From the NCBI RefSeq assembly GCF_000818195.1, contig NZ_JTHL01000002.1:1-64000 (forward strand): a DNA stretch of 64,000 nucleotides, written 5' to 3'. Positions 25,443 through 33,399 of this stretch are shown in pieces. The position numbers were made by a program, and so were the translations under genes. This stretch comes from Streptomyces sp. 150FB (GTDB lineage Bacteria; Actinomycetota; Actinomycetes; Streptomycetales; Streptomycetaceae). Below the pieces are notes generated by a model that saw only the letters and a program-made list of their open reading frames with translations, did no database searches and was not told where the DNA came from. The first letter of the stretch is position 1. Each line of letters starts with the position of its first letter.

Positions 25443-26363
25443 GTGGCGTACAGGGGCATGGCTGTCATCACGGCCACCTACAGTCGGCCTGTGACAACCC
25501 CATGGAAACGCCTGACTGATCGTCTGGCGGGAAAGACCGAGCCGGAGCCCTTGTGGGCAGAAGGCGTTCCGGACCACATCGACGTGCCCGTCAGCGAATG
25601 GCTGTACGAAATGCTTCGCGGGTACGACATGGCGGCGCCCGTAGCGATCCGGCTGAAACTGCCGTCGAGGATCCTCAGGAGTCGCGACCCGTGCAGCGAG
25701 TTGGCCACTCTGGACGACCGGATGAATCCGATGCTGCGGCTGGAAGTAATCGACGCGACCCTCGGCTGTCTCCAGCAGGCAGTCCGGGGGGCTGCCTGGC
25801 ACCAGCGTGATGCCGTTGCTTCTTATGCCCGCCAGTTGGACGGCATTCTGCGTGAAGGCGACTCCGTCTTCACGGTCTCCGAAGACTGCAGCGGGCTTGA
25901 ACGGCGGATGGACGAGACGCTTCACGCCACGTACGACAAGGCCATGGAGGCTGGTGCCGCAAAGGCGCAGACAGCGCCCGAGCATCTCCGCGCGGCGTTC
26001 ACGGAGGCGTACGGAATCAACCCCGATCCGAGTGCCGCCTACTCGCGTGCTATCAAGGCAGTCGAGGCCGTCGCCAACCCCCTCTTCCTCCCGAACGCGC
26101 CCGAGCCGACCCTCGGCAAAGTGCGCTCTCACCTGGAGCAGGGAGGACACAAGTACGAGATGGTCATCGCCGACAAGACGGGGGCGCCTGCCAGCATTGA
26201 CGCGGTCGTCGCAATGGTCAGCCTGCTCTGGCACGGCCAGCGAGACCGTCACGAAGGAGGACCCACCAGCGCACCCCTCACGCAGGAGGCCGCAGAAACA
26301 GCGGTGCACACGGCCGCGATCCTCGTCCACTGGATATCGAACGGCAGCATCCGAAAGAAGTAG
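25443..26363 (+). CDS. HEPN/Abi_C-like protein
   Basis: A 306-residue protein from GTG 25443 (AGAAGG upstream; ATG 25458 is an alternative). The C-terminal 120 residues fit the abortive-infection C-terminal HEPN pattern: AYSRAIKAVEAVANPLF, TLGKVRSHLE, then LLWHGQRDRHEGG and a final helix AAETAVHTAAILVHWI. HEPN domains of this group are often RNases in phage defence. The exact R-x(4-6)-H spacing is not clear here, so activity is uncertain. It stands alone with no antitoxin-like neighbour on its strand. Confidence 0.65.
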   Translation: MAYRGMAVITATYSRPVTTPWKRLTDRLAGKTEPEPLWAEGVPDHIDVPVSEWLYEMLRGYDMAAPVAIRLKLPSRILRSRDPCSELATLDDRMNPMLRLEVIDATLGCLQQAVRGAAWHQRDAVASYARQLDGILREGDSVFTVSEDCSGLERRMDETLHATYDKAMEAGAAKAQTAPEHLRAAFTEAYGINPDPSAAYSRAIKAVEAVANPLFLPNAPEPTLGKVRSHLEQGGHKYEMVIADKTGAPASIDAVVAMVSLLWHGQRDRHEGGPTSAPLTQEAAETAVHTAAILVHWISNGSIRKK

Positions 26364-26455
26364 ACGCAGGCGTGCGTTGTCCGTGCGCCGTCGGGTCAGA
26401 TACGCATAGACGAGCGGGGAGTCAGTGGCTGCGGCCTGAAGGCCGGTCAGGCCGG

Positions 26456-26707
26456 TCAGGCCGGTGTGACGGTCGCGGTGTACGGGGCGTCGTCTGACGG
26501 TGGGGGTGTCTTCGTCCAGGGGCCGGTAGTCCGCCAGCCGCCCCGCTCCAGGGCCCGGTCTGCGGCCTGGGCGTCGAAGGGCTCGTCAGGGCCGACGCCG
26601 GTGCAATATCCCAGCGGCCCCTGGTCGGGGTGGTCGATGTAGACGTGCCAGTCGGTGTCGTACTCGGCTCGCGCGCTCAGCTCGACCATGGTGTTCTCGT
26701 TCGGCAT
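26456..26707 (-). CDS. Hypothetical small protein
   Basis: An 83-residue acidic protein (HVYIDHPDQGPLGYCTGVGP) without a recognised family. A short direct repeat of AGGCCGGTC overlaps its 3' end. It is the last of a loose minus-strand group with 26833-27693. Confidence 0.5.
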   Translation of the reverse strand: MPNENTMVELSARAEYDTDWHVYIDHPDQGPLGYCTGVGPDEPFDAQAADRALERGGWRTTGPWTKTPPPSDDAPYTATVTPA

Positions 26708-26832
26708 ACGGGCACGGTGGAACGCCGCGCTGTGGTGAGAGGCGGGACGGCGTTTCCTGTCCCCCGCCGGGGGACTGGCTGGTAGACGGCCGGTCCGTCT
26801 CCGGCGGTGGCGTGCGTGTCTGGTCGCCGGGT

Positions 26833-27222
26833 TCAGCGTTCTGTGTGGATGCCCTGGAAGCCGGGCCCGAGGCCACGCCGTCTCGGCCGCTGGCGGGCGC
26901 CCCGGGGAGCCGGCTGGTCGCCGGCACGCGGACCGGGTACTGCCGCTTCCTTCCCCTGGGGGTCGGGCTCGGGGCCCACCGGGAGGCCGAGGCTGTGGCG
27001 AGCGGCGTTGGTGGCCGCCGCCACCGCGGCGAGTGCCGTGGCGGTGTCCGGGCTGATCTGGGACAGGGCGGTGGTGAGGACGTCGATCGCCTCGAGCGCG
27101 TCCTCGGCCGCGACCGTACTCCAGGCCGTGGGCGTGACGGCGTCAGCTAGGTGGCAGGCGCTCTCGGCCGCCCGCTCGGCCTGCTTTTCCACTCCGGGCG
27201 CAGCCCGGGAGACGAGTCCCAT
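26833..27222 (-). CDS. Hypothetical protein, paralogue of 37786-38154
   Basis: A 129-residue protein with RAAPGV, SACHLADA and ALSQISPDTATAL segments and the end RRRGLGPGFQGI. The protein at 37786 shares the same order (RAAPGV, GACHLADA, ALSAIDPEAARIL, RRRGLGPGYQGI). The conserved Arg-Gly-Pro tail suggests a binding peptide. Both are plasmid-borne; function unknown. Confidence 0.65.
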   Translation of the reverse strand: MGLVSRAAPGVEKQAERAAESACHLADAVTPTAWSTVAAEDALEAIDVLTTALSQISPDTATALAAVAAATNAARHSLGLPVGPEPDPQGKEAAVPGPRAGDQPAPRGARQRPRRRGLGPGFQGIHTER

Positions 27223-27280
27223 GCCCCTACAACGACGCGGAACGGGAAATGATCACGCCGGACGCTTCCCTGCGGACGGG

Positions 27281-27493
27281 TCAGCTGAGGCGGATCGAGC
27301 GCCCTTGCCGGTCGGTGCGGCTGATCAGACCTTGCTCTTCCATCCGGCGTATCTGGTAGGCGACGGAGCTGCTGCTGGAGAGGCCGACGGCCTGGCCGAT
27401 CTCCCGGACCGTCGGCGCTTCTCCGCGTTCAGTGATCCATCTCCTGACCACTCGGAGGATCTCTTCCTGGCGGTCGGTCGGTGCTCCCGTCAT
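27281..27493 (-). CDS. LexA-type winged-helix mini repressor
   Basis: A 70-residue protein; ATG 27493 has AAAGGAAATC upstream. The sequence TDRQEEILRVVRRWI, APTVREIGQAVGLSS and SVAYQIRRMEEQGLI is the LexA N-terminal DNA-binding domain, with no protease domain. It overlaps the preceding gene by ATGA. A 16-bp SOS-box-like sequence lies upstream at 27702. Confidence 0.8.
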   Translation of the reverse strand: MTGAPTDRQEEILRVVRRWITERGEAPTVREIGQAVGLSSSSSVAYQIRRMEEQGLISRTDRQGRSIRLS

Positions 27494-27693
27494 CCCGATT
27501 TCCTTTCGGTCTGGCAGGTGGTCTGACGGCGCAGCCGGGCCAGCCGGGTCGACAGCCGGAGCAGACGTCGGCGGAGCAGGGTATTGAGGGACGGGGCTGG
27601 CGAGGCTGCGAGTGCCGTGTAGGTGGCGTTCCATGCCTGCTGGGTCCGCGCCAGGTCCTCGATGGCGGGGACGGGGGTGGGGGTGGAGTTCAT
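27490..27693 (-). CDS. Small basic protein, coupled to the LexA-like gene
   Basis: From ATG 27693 it has 67 residues; an in-frame ATG at 27729 would extend it through the candidate operator. It ends in an Arg-rich helix (LLRRRLLRLSTRLARLRRQT). ATGA overlap with the repressor gene shows coupling. No family recognised. Confidence 0.5.
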   Translation of the reverse strand: MNSTPTPVPAIEDLARTQQAWNATYTALAASPAPSLNTLLRRRLLRLSTRLARLRRQTTCQTERKSG

Positions 27694-27701
27694 ATCGCCA
27701 T

Positions 27702-27717
27702 TAGATCGTATGTTCGA
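27702..27717. promoter_or_regulatory. SOS-box-like operator
   Basis: TAGATC-GTAT-GTTCGA matches the actinobacterial LexA box TCGAAC-N4-GTTCGA at 10 of 12 defined positions. It lies just upstream of the two-gene unit encoding the LexA-like repressor. Autoregulation or SOS control is plausible. Confidence 0.4.
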
Positions 27718-27849
27718 TTTTTGAGTCATGTGGGCACGGCGCAGACACTGCTCGTACCGGGTGTCCTGCGACAGCGAACCTGATCGATGGCTGCTGCGCT
27801 CCGAAGGGTGGTTTCGCCAACGCCGCCGCGTGGGTCACGTCGGTGGTCT

Positions 27850-28299
27850 ATGTTGCGGGCCATGGACGCCGAGCTGACCAACGATGACCATCTGAGGGCC
27901 CTGGCCGCGCTGGAGGCCGTTGTCCAGAACAACGACGGGGCACTGGCGGTCTTGGCGGGCGGCGCGTGCGAGCGCCCGCTGGCGGCCCTGCTGGCCGCGT
28001 ACGGGAAGCACACCCTCGAGCGCATCCTGCTCGCCGCGTTCGGCGTCGAGGCCACCATGACCCGCGAAGAGACCGGGCAGCGCGTCACGCAGCTCAACGG
28101 CGATCCCATGGCGCGCATCGTGTTCCTCCTGACCGACTCCCTGCACCACCAAGCCGTTCTCGCCGGCGGCGACCTCGTCACCGCCAAGCGGATCGGCGGA
28201 TCCATCCTGCATGCGATCCACGCCTTCACCGACGCGGAAGACGAAGACGCCCTGACCTTGTTGCGCGCGCTCCGCAACGAAGTCCTCCAGGCCGACTGA
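27850..28299 (+). CDS. Hypothetical protein
   Basis: A 149-residue helical acidic protein; ATG 27850 or 27862 are both possible. Segments: HLRALAALEAVVQNNDGALAV, GKHTLERILLAAFG, EDEDALTLLRALRNEVL. Divergent from the small basic gene at 27693. No family recognised. Confidence 0.55.
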   Translation: MLRAMDAELTNDDHLRALAALEAVVQNNDGALAVLAGGACERPLAALLAAYGKHTLERILLAAFGVEATMTREETGQRVTQLNGDPMARIVFLLTDSLHHQAVLAGGDLVTAKRIGGSILHAIHAFTDAEDEDALTLLRALRNEVLQAD

Positions 28300-28415
28300 G
28301 AGGGCCCGGAGTCTCGTGCGTGTGGCTGCGACACGGTGGTGCAACACCGTCCCTGGAAGCCCAGTTCGGTGCGAAATAGCAGGTCGGGGCTGCAACGCGG
28401 CGCAGTGTTGCACCG

Positions 28416-28847
28416 TCAGACTGTCGGGGTGATCGGCGTGGCGTCCAGGCGGTCTAGGCGTTCGTAGAGGTCGCGGGACGAGGCGGGCGCGGTTCTGGAC
28501 GCAGCGCACGGTGCCCTCCAGCGTCGTGGACAGCCGGCCTTCTGTCTCGCGCAGGACGACGTCGGCGAGCGCCCGGGGCCCGCTGTCCTTGGGTAGTTGG
28601 TTCGCGCGGCGCCGGACGTCGATAGCGACCGCGCGGGCATGGCCGGTCAGATGGAGGCCGATCTGTTCATAGTCGCGTTCGGCGAGCGTGTCCTCGCCGG
28701 TCCACGAGAGGACGGCCTTGACGAGGCTCTCGTACAGCGGCGCCAGAGCCTGCTTGACTGCGGTCAGGCTGGAGCGAACCTGCGGATTGCGTCGGCGAGC
28801 CGCGCGAGATGATGCGCGGTGAGTACTACGGAGGCGCGTTTGATCAT
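28416..28847 (-). pseudogene. Frame-broken helical protein gene
   Basis: Reading across three frames gives MIKRASVVLTAHHLARLADA, then LTAVKQALAPLYESLVKAVL, LAERDYEQIGLHLTGHARAV, DVVLRETEGRLSTTLEG, and finally RDLYERLDRLDATPITPTV at 28416. Two single-base shifts (about 28768 and 28490) break it. The 5' end overlaps the start of the PIN-domain gene on the other strand. About 140 residues when joined; unknown family. Confidence 0.5.
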
Positions 28848-30411
28848 CTTTGATACGAATACGGTGAACCTTCTCCCGCCGTCCGGCCTTCGGGCCGACA
28901 TCATCCGCAAGTTGCGGCAGTCCGGTCACCACAAGGTGGCCGTGCCGTGGATGGTCATGGAGGAGCTGGTCGCCCACCAGACGAAGCACTACCCCGACAA
29001 GTACCGAGCCGTCGTGAACACCCTGGCGAAGCTGCGCGAGGCACTGCCGTGGGAGTTGAAGAGTTCCCTGGAGCCCCTCGATCTGAACCGCCTCGTTGCC
29101 CATTGGCGCAGCGCGTACGAGGAGATCTTCGAGGTCATAGACACCAGCGGGGAGGCAGCGCGCAGGGCTCTGGCTCGTGAGGCCATGGCCCTTCCGCCGG
29201 CGAAGGCGACCAAGGAGCGGTCCGAGGGCGGCCGTGACGCGGCGGTCTGGTTCTCGATCCTTGAGTACCTGCAGGAGAACCCGGACGAGGAAGTCTGCTT
29301 CGTCACGAACAACACCAAGGACTTCGGCGACGGGGCCACGTATCCCTATCCGATGAACGAGGACGTGCGCGGCCTGGAAGGCCGGCTCACCCGGCTCGCC
29401 GACTTCGACGCGGTCGTCTCGAAGTTCACCAAGGAGGTGTCCGGGCGGGATGCCGAAGCAGCTGCCGAGGAGTTGCTGAGGTCGTTGTCGGTTCGCGCCC
29501 GGGTGTCGCGGACCGCGGGCGAGTTGCTCAGCTCGCCGGTCGGGTTCGTCGGTCTGGACACCGCCGAGGCTTCCGTTCAGTGGCGTCAGTGGCTGGCTTC
29601 TCCCGAAGCCGAGTTGCTGAGCATCGCGGACGTCCTCGGTCACGAGATCGAGGGCAGTGTCTGGTACTCGGCCAACACCCGCTGGCTGCTGTACGGGGTT
29701 GCCGTCAACGGGGACGACGAGGACGTGCGGTACGTGTCGTGCGTCTGGGAGATGAAGGTTCTCTTCTCCGCGAACGGCGGGGACGAGGCGCCGACGCTGC
29801 TGACCCCCGGCGAGCCCGTGCTCCCGGATACGGCGGATGCGCGGTGCATGGAGATCATGAAGAAGCTGAAGGACAGGGCTGCCCGCATCTCACAGCGGGC
29901 CCTGCGCAACCATCTGTCTTCCGGCGAACGGCTGATCGCCGAGAGCATCGCCGGGGCCATGCCCACGCTCGATGTCGCTGGTGCCATGGCCCGCAGTGTC
30001 TCCGACATGATCCCCAGGCTGACTGCCGCCGATCTTCTCGGGCAGGGCTTCCTCGAGCGGATCAGGGCCTCGATGCCCACGCTCGACATCGCCACCACCC
30101 TGAACCAGGCGCCCGTTGACCACCTCTTCGCCGGGCTGTTCAAGCCCGACCTCAGCGGGCTGGTTCCTCATCTGGATCTCAGCGGGCTGTTTCCTCCGCT
30201 GGATCTCGATCTCAGCCACTTCGTCCCTAAGATCGACTACAGCCACTTCCTCCCGCAGACAACCATCAACGAGATCGCCGCGGCCGCGTTGGCAGGGGAA
30301 ACCCAGAACCCTGCCGAAGACGATGACGAGGGTGCCGCAGTCTCCGACATTGACGATTCGGATCCGGAGACCGGGCCGAGCGAAGCAGACGACCCGGACA
30401 CAGACCGCTGA
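28819..30411 (+). CDS. PIN-domain (DUF4935-like) protein with long C-terminal region
   Basis: A 530-residue protein. The PIN core is visible: LIIFDTNTVNLL (first Asp), WMVMEELVAHQ (Glu), SEGGRDAAVWFSILEY (Asp) and CFVTNNTKDFG (last Asp). PIN domains are metal-dependent RNases, common as toxins or defence effectors. After residue 230 comes a beta-rich part and then repeated LDLSGL/PTLD segments (DLSGLVPHLDLSGLFPPLDL) and an acidic tail. No antitoxin is adjacent. GTG 28819 is the given start; TTG 28840 would also fit. Confidence 0.75.
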   Translation: MSTTEARLIIFDTNTVNLLPPSGLRADIIRKLRQSGHHKVAVPWMVMEELVAHQTKHYPDKYRAVVNTLAKLREALPWELKSSLEPLDLNRLVAHWRSAYEEIFEVIDTSGEAARRALAREAMALPPAKATKERSEGGRDAAVWFSILEYLQENPDEEVCFVTNNTKDFGDGATYPYPMNEDVRGLEGRLTRLADFDAVVSKFTKEVSGRDAEAAAEELLRSLSVRARVSRTAGELLSSPVGFVGLDTAEASVQWRQWLASPEAELLSIADVLGHEIEGSVWYSANTRWLLYGVAVNGDDEDVRYVSCVWEMKVLFSANGGDEAPTLLTPGEPVLPDTADARCMEIMKKLKDRAARISQRALRNHLSSGERLIAESIAGAMPTLDVAGAMARSVSDMIPRLTAADLLGQGFLERIRASMPTLDIATTLNQAPVDHLFAGLFKPDLSGLVPHLDLSGLFPPLDLDLSHFVPKIDYSHFLPQTTINEIAAAALAGETQNPAEDDDEGAAVSDIDDSDPETGPSEADDPDTDR

Positions 30412-30437
30412 CGCGGGCGCGACCGTGCCTTCGGCCC

Positions 30438-30472
30438 CTGGGCAAGCCCGTCGCGCCAGAAGGCTTGCCCAG
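30438..30472 (+). terminator. Terminator after the PIN-domain gene
   Basis: CTGGGCAAGCC (30438-30448) pairs perfectly with GGCTTGCCCAG (30462-30472). It lies 27 bp after the stop and between converging genes. Confidence 0.65.
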
Positions 30473-30566
30473 GCTCCCCTGTCCCGGCCCGGTGACGCGG
30501 TGACTTCGGGATCCGTCGCGCGCACCGACACCCTCGGTCAAGGCCGCAGTTTCGCGTACCCCTCCA

Positions 30567-31874
30567 TCAGGGCCGCCGGCGGAACCAGCCGTGGCCGCTG
30601 CCCGGCTCCTGGTCGTCCTCCGGCTCCGGCGGTGCGGCGGCCTGCCGGCGGGCGGCTCCGGCGGCGGCTTCCCTGTCTGCGAGGTAGTCGGCGTAGCAGT
30701 CGCGGCACATGGATGGGCTACCGGCCTCCCAGGCGTACCCGGGTGTGGTGGTCTCCTCCCAGCGCTGGTCGGTGAACTTCTCCCCGCACCGTGTACACAC
30801 CGGCCGCCGTGCCTCCCGCTCAACGGCCCGGTGCCGCTCCTCTTCCGCTTCGGCGCGGGCGGCCTGGCGGCGGTAGAGAGCCTCGCCGTCGGGGTTGTCG
30901 AGCGCGGCCGTCAGCGTCTGCTCGCTCGTCCGTCCCAGCCGCCGCCACACCGCCGCGTCCGCGCCGTGCTCCGTCATCTGCTCCAGGGTGGTGACGACGA
31001 CGGGCACCGCCTGGCCGTAGTCCCAGGCGGTGATCCCCCGGTGGTAGGTGTCGTACCGGCGCGGCGCCCAGTAGTCGCGTCCGGCCTCCTCCAGTACGGC
31101 GACCGTGTTGTCGACCTTCGCCTCGGTGGTGTCCGCGAACACGAACGCCACCAGCACCAGGCCCTCCCGGCCGGTCGGCGGGTAGACCCGGCGCCACAGC
31201 CGCTGCTCGTGGTCGACGTGGTCGATCGCGTCCGGCCGCGAGCGGACCAGGTCCACGGTGTGCTTGTCCGCGTCCTTCGGGAGCAGCCGGCCCCACTCCC
31301 AGTACCGGCGCAGCTTGGCGACCAGTTCGTGCGCGTCCTCGGAGCGGCGGTCGATCTCCATCAGCAGCACCGGCACCCCGGCCTCCGGCGCCCGCACCAC
31401 CAGGTCGGCCCGCTGCACGTAGCCGCTGCCGAGCCGGTGACCGATGCCTGCGCTGTGGAGTTCGGCGGCCGTCGAGGTGACCGCCGCGGCGTGGTCGTCG
31501 TAGCTGGCCCCGAGCAGCTTCCCGGTGACCGGGTCGTACTTCTCTTCGCGCAGTGCCGAGACCCGTATGCCCTTCGGCTCCAGCAGCTGCTTCGCCTCGC
31601 CGTGTCCGCGCCGGGTCAGCACCCACACCTGCCGCTGGTCCTCCCGTACCAACTCGATCCTCACCAGCTGGTGGTCCTCAAGATCCAGGAGGTTGTCCCG
31701 CACGAGCTTGTCGTGCTGGTTGTCCGGACAGGTCAGCTTCCACAGCTGATCGGGCGTAGCCCTCTGGAAGATCCCCAGCGCTTGCAGCAGTTCCCGGCGT
31801 CGAGGTCCGGTCGAAGTCCTCCGGTGCTGAGGCTGCCTTGCTACATCTACATGAGGGTTGTCGGACCTGGGCAT
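30567..31874 (-). CDS. Replication-relaxation family protein
   Basis: A 435-residue protein; ATG 31874 chosen (frame open to 31919). The N-terminal 100 residues form a winged helix (RELLQALGIFQRATPDQLWKL, LVRDNLLDLEDHQLV, VWVLTRRGHGEAK) as in replication-relaxation proteins of actinobacterial plasmids. The middle part has LLMEIDRRSEDAHELVAKLRRY, a nuclease-like E-x-D strand. The C-terminus has a zinc ribbon (CTRCGEKF, MCRDCYADYL). Role: thought to act in plasmid replication or mobilisation. A second gene of this kind is reduced to a remnant at 14342. Confidence 0.8.
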   Translation of the reverse strand: MPRSDNPHVDVARQPQHRRTSTGPRRRELLQALGIFQRATPDQLWKLTCPDNQHDKLVRDNLLDLEDHQLVRIELVREDQRQVWVLTRRGHGEAKQLLEPKGIRVSALREEKYDPVTGKLLGASYDDHAAAVTSTAAELHSAGIGHRLGSGYVQRADLVVRAPEAGVPVLLMEIDRRSEDAHELVAKLRRYWEWGRLLPKDADKHTVDLVRSRPDAIDHVDHEQRLWRRVYPPTGREGLVLVAFVFADTTEAKVDNTVAVLEEAGRDYWAPRRYDTYHRGITAWDYGQAVPVVVTTLEQMTEHGADAAVWRRLGRTSEQTLTAALDNPDGEALYRRQAARAEAEEERHRAVEREARRPVCTRCGEKFTDQRWEETTTPGYAWEAGSPSMCRDCYADYLADREAAAGAARRQAAAPPEPEDDQEPGSGHGWFRRRP

Positions 31875-31939
31875 GGACGGCGTGGCCGCGCGGTCGCGTG
31901 CGGATGAGCGCCATGCCAAGGGCCGGGCGTTTCCGCAGG

Positions 31940-32172
31940 TCAGACCCAGCGGACAGGGGGTCGCCGCCCAGGCCGTCCGCGTACCGGCGCAGCATCGGCC
32001 CCGATCCGGCCCAGAAGTCCCGGTCCGGGGTGCCGATCCAGTCGTCGCCCTCGGCCTCTTGGAGGCACAGCACGTCGAGCTCGTGCTCGGCGAGCATGCG
32101 GATCTGCGCGGCCGCGCGGTCGTCCGTGGGGCTGTTGACGTTGTAGGTGCCGATCCGTACCTGGGACGTCAC
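31940..32172 (-). pseudogene. N-terminal remnant of an endonuclease/exonuclease/phosphatase protein
   Basis: From GTG 32172 the frame reads VRIGTYNVNSP, ELDVLCLQEAEGDD, the opening of the EEP fold (first Asn and the LQE metal-binding Glu). Similarity ends after about 70 residues; the frame then runs into the neighbouring gene. The break falls at a 14-bp motif also found at 33358. The catalytic His-Asp half is missing. Confidence 0.65.
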
Positions 32173-32253
32173 AGGAAAAACTCCGGGAAGTAGAGGGGAA
32201 AGCGCATCGGGGCGGCCACTGTTCGGCCGTACGGCGCGCTGCGGTGTCGCGTG

Positions 32254-33156
32254 TCAGCCGGTGATGCTCCGGAGGAACGTGGCCACCTCTTCAAGGGCGT
32301 CTTCGGATACGGCGATTGCCTGACGGAGGGCGTCGGGCACGTGCTCACGCTCCCAGTCCTGTGTGGAGGACGGGTCCATGCCGGCCCAGAGGGCGTCGAG
32401 GTCGGCGGCGGTATCCGGCATGCCCAGGACGGCGGCGCCGGTCAGCACCATGTGCAAAGGGCGCACGTATCCGTGCTCGTCACGCGACATCCGTGCGGCG
32501 GCCGCGGGCAGCGCAACCGACAGGTGCGTCAGGCGGTGAAGTCGTTGAAGCACGCTCGGGTGCCCGGAGTCACCGGGTGCCGGGCTCGGCGGATAATCGT
32601 AGGCGATCGGCCGGTCCAGTCCCGTCGCCGCGATCACGGCCCGGTCCTCGCGGGTGACGACCCACCGCCCGTCGTCCAGCCACTCGCGTGACGTCTCCAA
32701 CAGGCTGCGCAGCACCTTCAGGCCGGTCGCCCAGCCACCGTCGGCGGGGCCCCCGAACTGGTCGGGATCGACGCGCAGCGCGCGGAGTGTGTATGCGAGG
32801 GTCCGCTCGCCGGGGTGCTGCCGGAGGAGCGTCATCACGCCTTCCGCCACGCGCGGCACGTGTCGTGCCGGAGGGAACTGACCCACGCGCGGCGCCGGGG
32901 GCGGGAGCCTGTCCTCGGAGAGGTCCGCAGGTGTCATCCGGGCACAGGTCGCCAGGATGTCGGCGAGCGTGACCGCGTCGAGGGGCCGGTCGTGCTCAGC
33001 GGCCGTACGCCACAGCACCACCGCGAGGAAGCTCGTCTCCCACATCCAGTCCCGGTCCGCATCCGGATGGGCGCTGCCGTGGGCCTGCCTCGCCTGCGAA
33101 TCCATCCCCAGCCGGTAGTACACGTGCCACGCGTGCAAGGTCGCCGCCCGATCCAT
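32254..33156 (-). CDS. Hypothetical protein
   Basis: A 300-residue helical protein with no recognised family. Recurring features are Asp/Arg-rich helices (WMWETSFLAVVLWRTAAEHD, LTLADILATCARMTP) and a Pro-rich middle. Start at ATG 33156 or GTG 33159. Its segment lies between two direct copies of a 14-bp motif (31931 and 33358). Confidence 0.6.
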   Translation of the reverse strand: MDRAATLHAWHVYYRLGMDSQARQAHGSAHPDADRDWMWETSFLAVVLWRTAAEHDRPLDAVTLADILATCARMTPADLSEDRLPPPAPRVGQFPPARHVPRVAEGVMTLLRQHPGERTLAYTLRALRVDPDQFGGPADGGWATGLKVLRSLLETSREWLDDGRWVVTREDRAVIAATGLDRPIAYDYPPSPAPGDSGHPSVLQRLHRLTHLSVALPAAAARMSRDEHGYVRPLHMVLTGAAVLGMPDTAADLDALWAGMDPSSTQDWEREHVPDALRQAIAVSEDALEEVATFLRSITG

Positions 33157-33327
33157 CACCCCTGCCAGCTGCCCGCATCCCCGCTCCCCGTCTTCACCCG
33201 CCGCACCCTACCGGGACGCCGCGCACGCTCGGCAGGGCCCGGAATCTGGATCCCGTCCGCTTCACGGGGACGTGAGTCCGGGACGGCACCGTGCCTCCAG
33301 GCCGTCGTCGCCCAACTTCTTGTTCTG

Positions 33328-33345
33328 GGCCCTCATATGAGGGCC
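33328..33345. repeat. 18-bp perfect palindrome
   Basis: GGCCCTCAT followed by ATGAGGGCC, then AAAAA. It sits between the minus-strand hypothetical gene and the Ku gene. Not placed as a terminator for the Ku gene because the A tract is on the wrong side. Confidence 0.45.
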
Positions 33346-33399
33346 AAAAAGTGGAACTTCCGCAGGTCAGAAGAGGCGAGACAGGTCCCGGGTCCTGGG

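Noticed and set aside
27835..29643. 602-codon minus-strand frame
   Set aside because: It runs antisense through the PIN-domain gene, whose motifs are clear; only a short part near 28500-28770 is real and is reported as a broken gene.
30591..31907. 438-codon plus-strand frame
   Set aside because: Antisense to the replication-relaxation gene, which has a winged helix and zinc ribbon.
33328..33345. Terminator for the Ku or upstream gene
   Set aside because: The palindrome has A residues on the side that would need T residues for the minus-strand genes.
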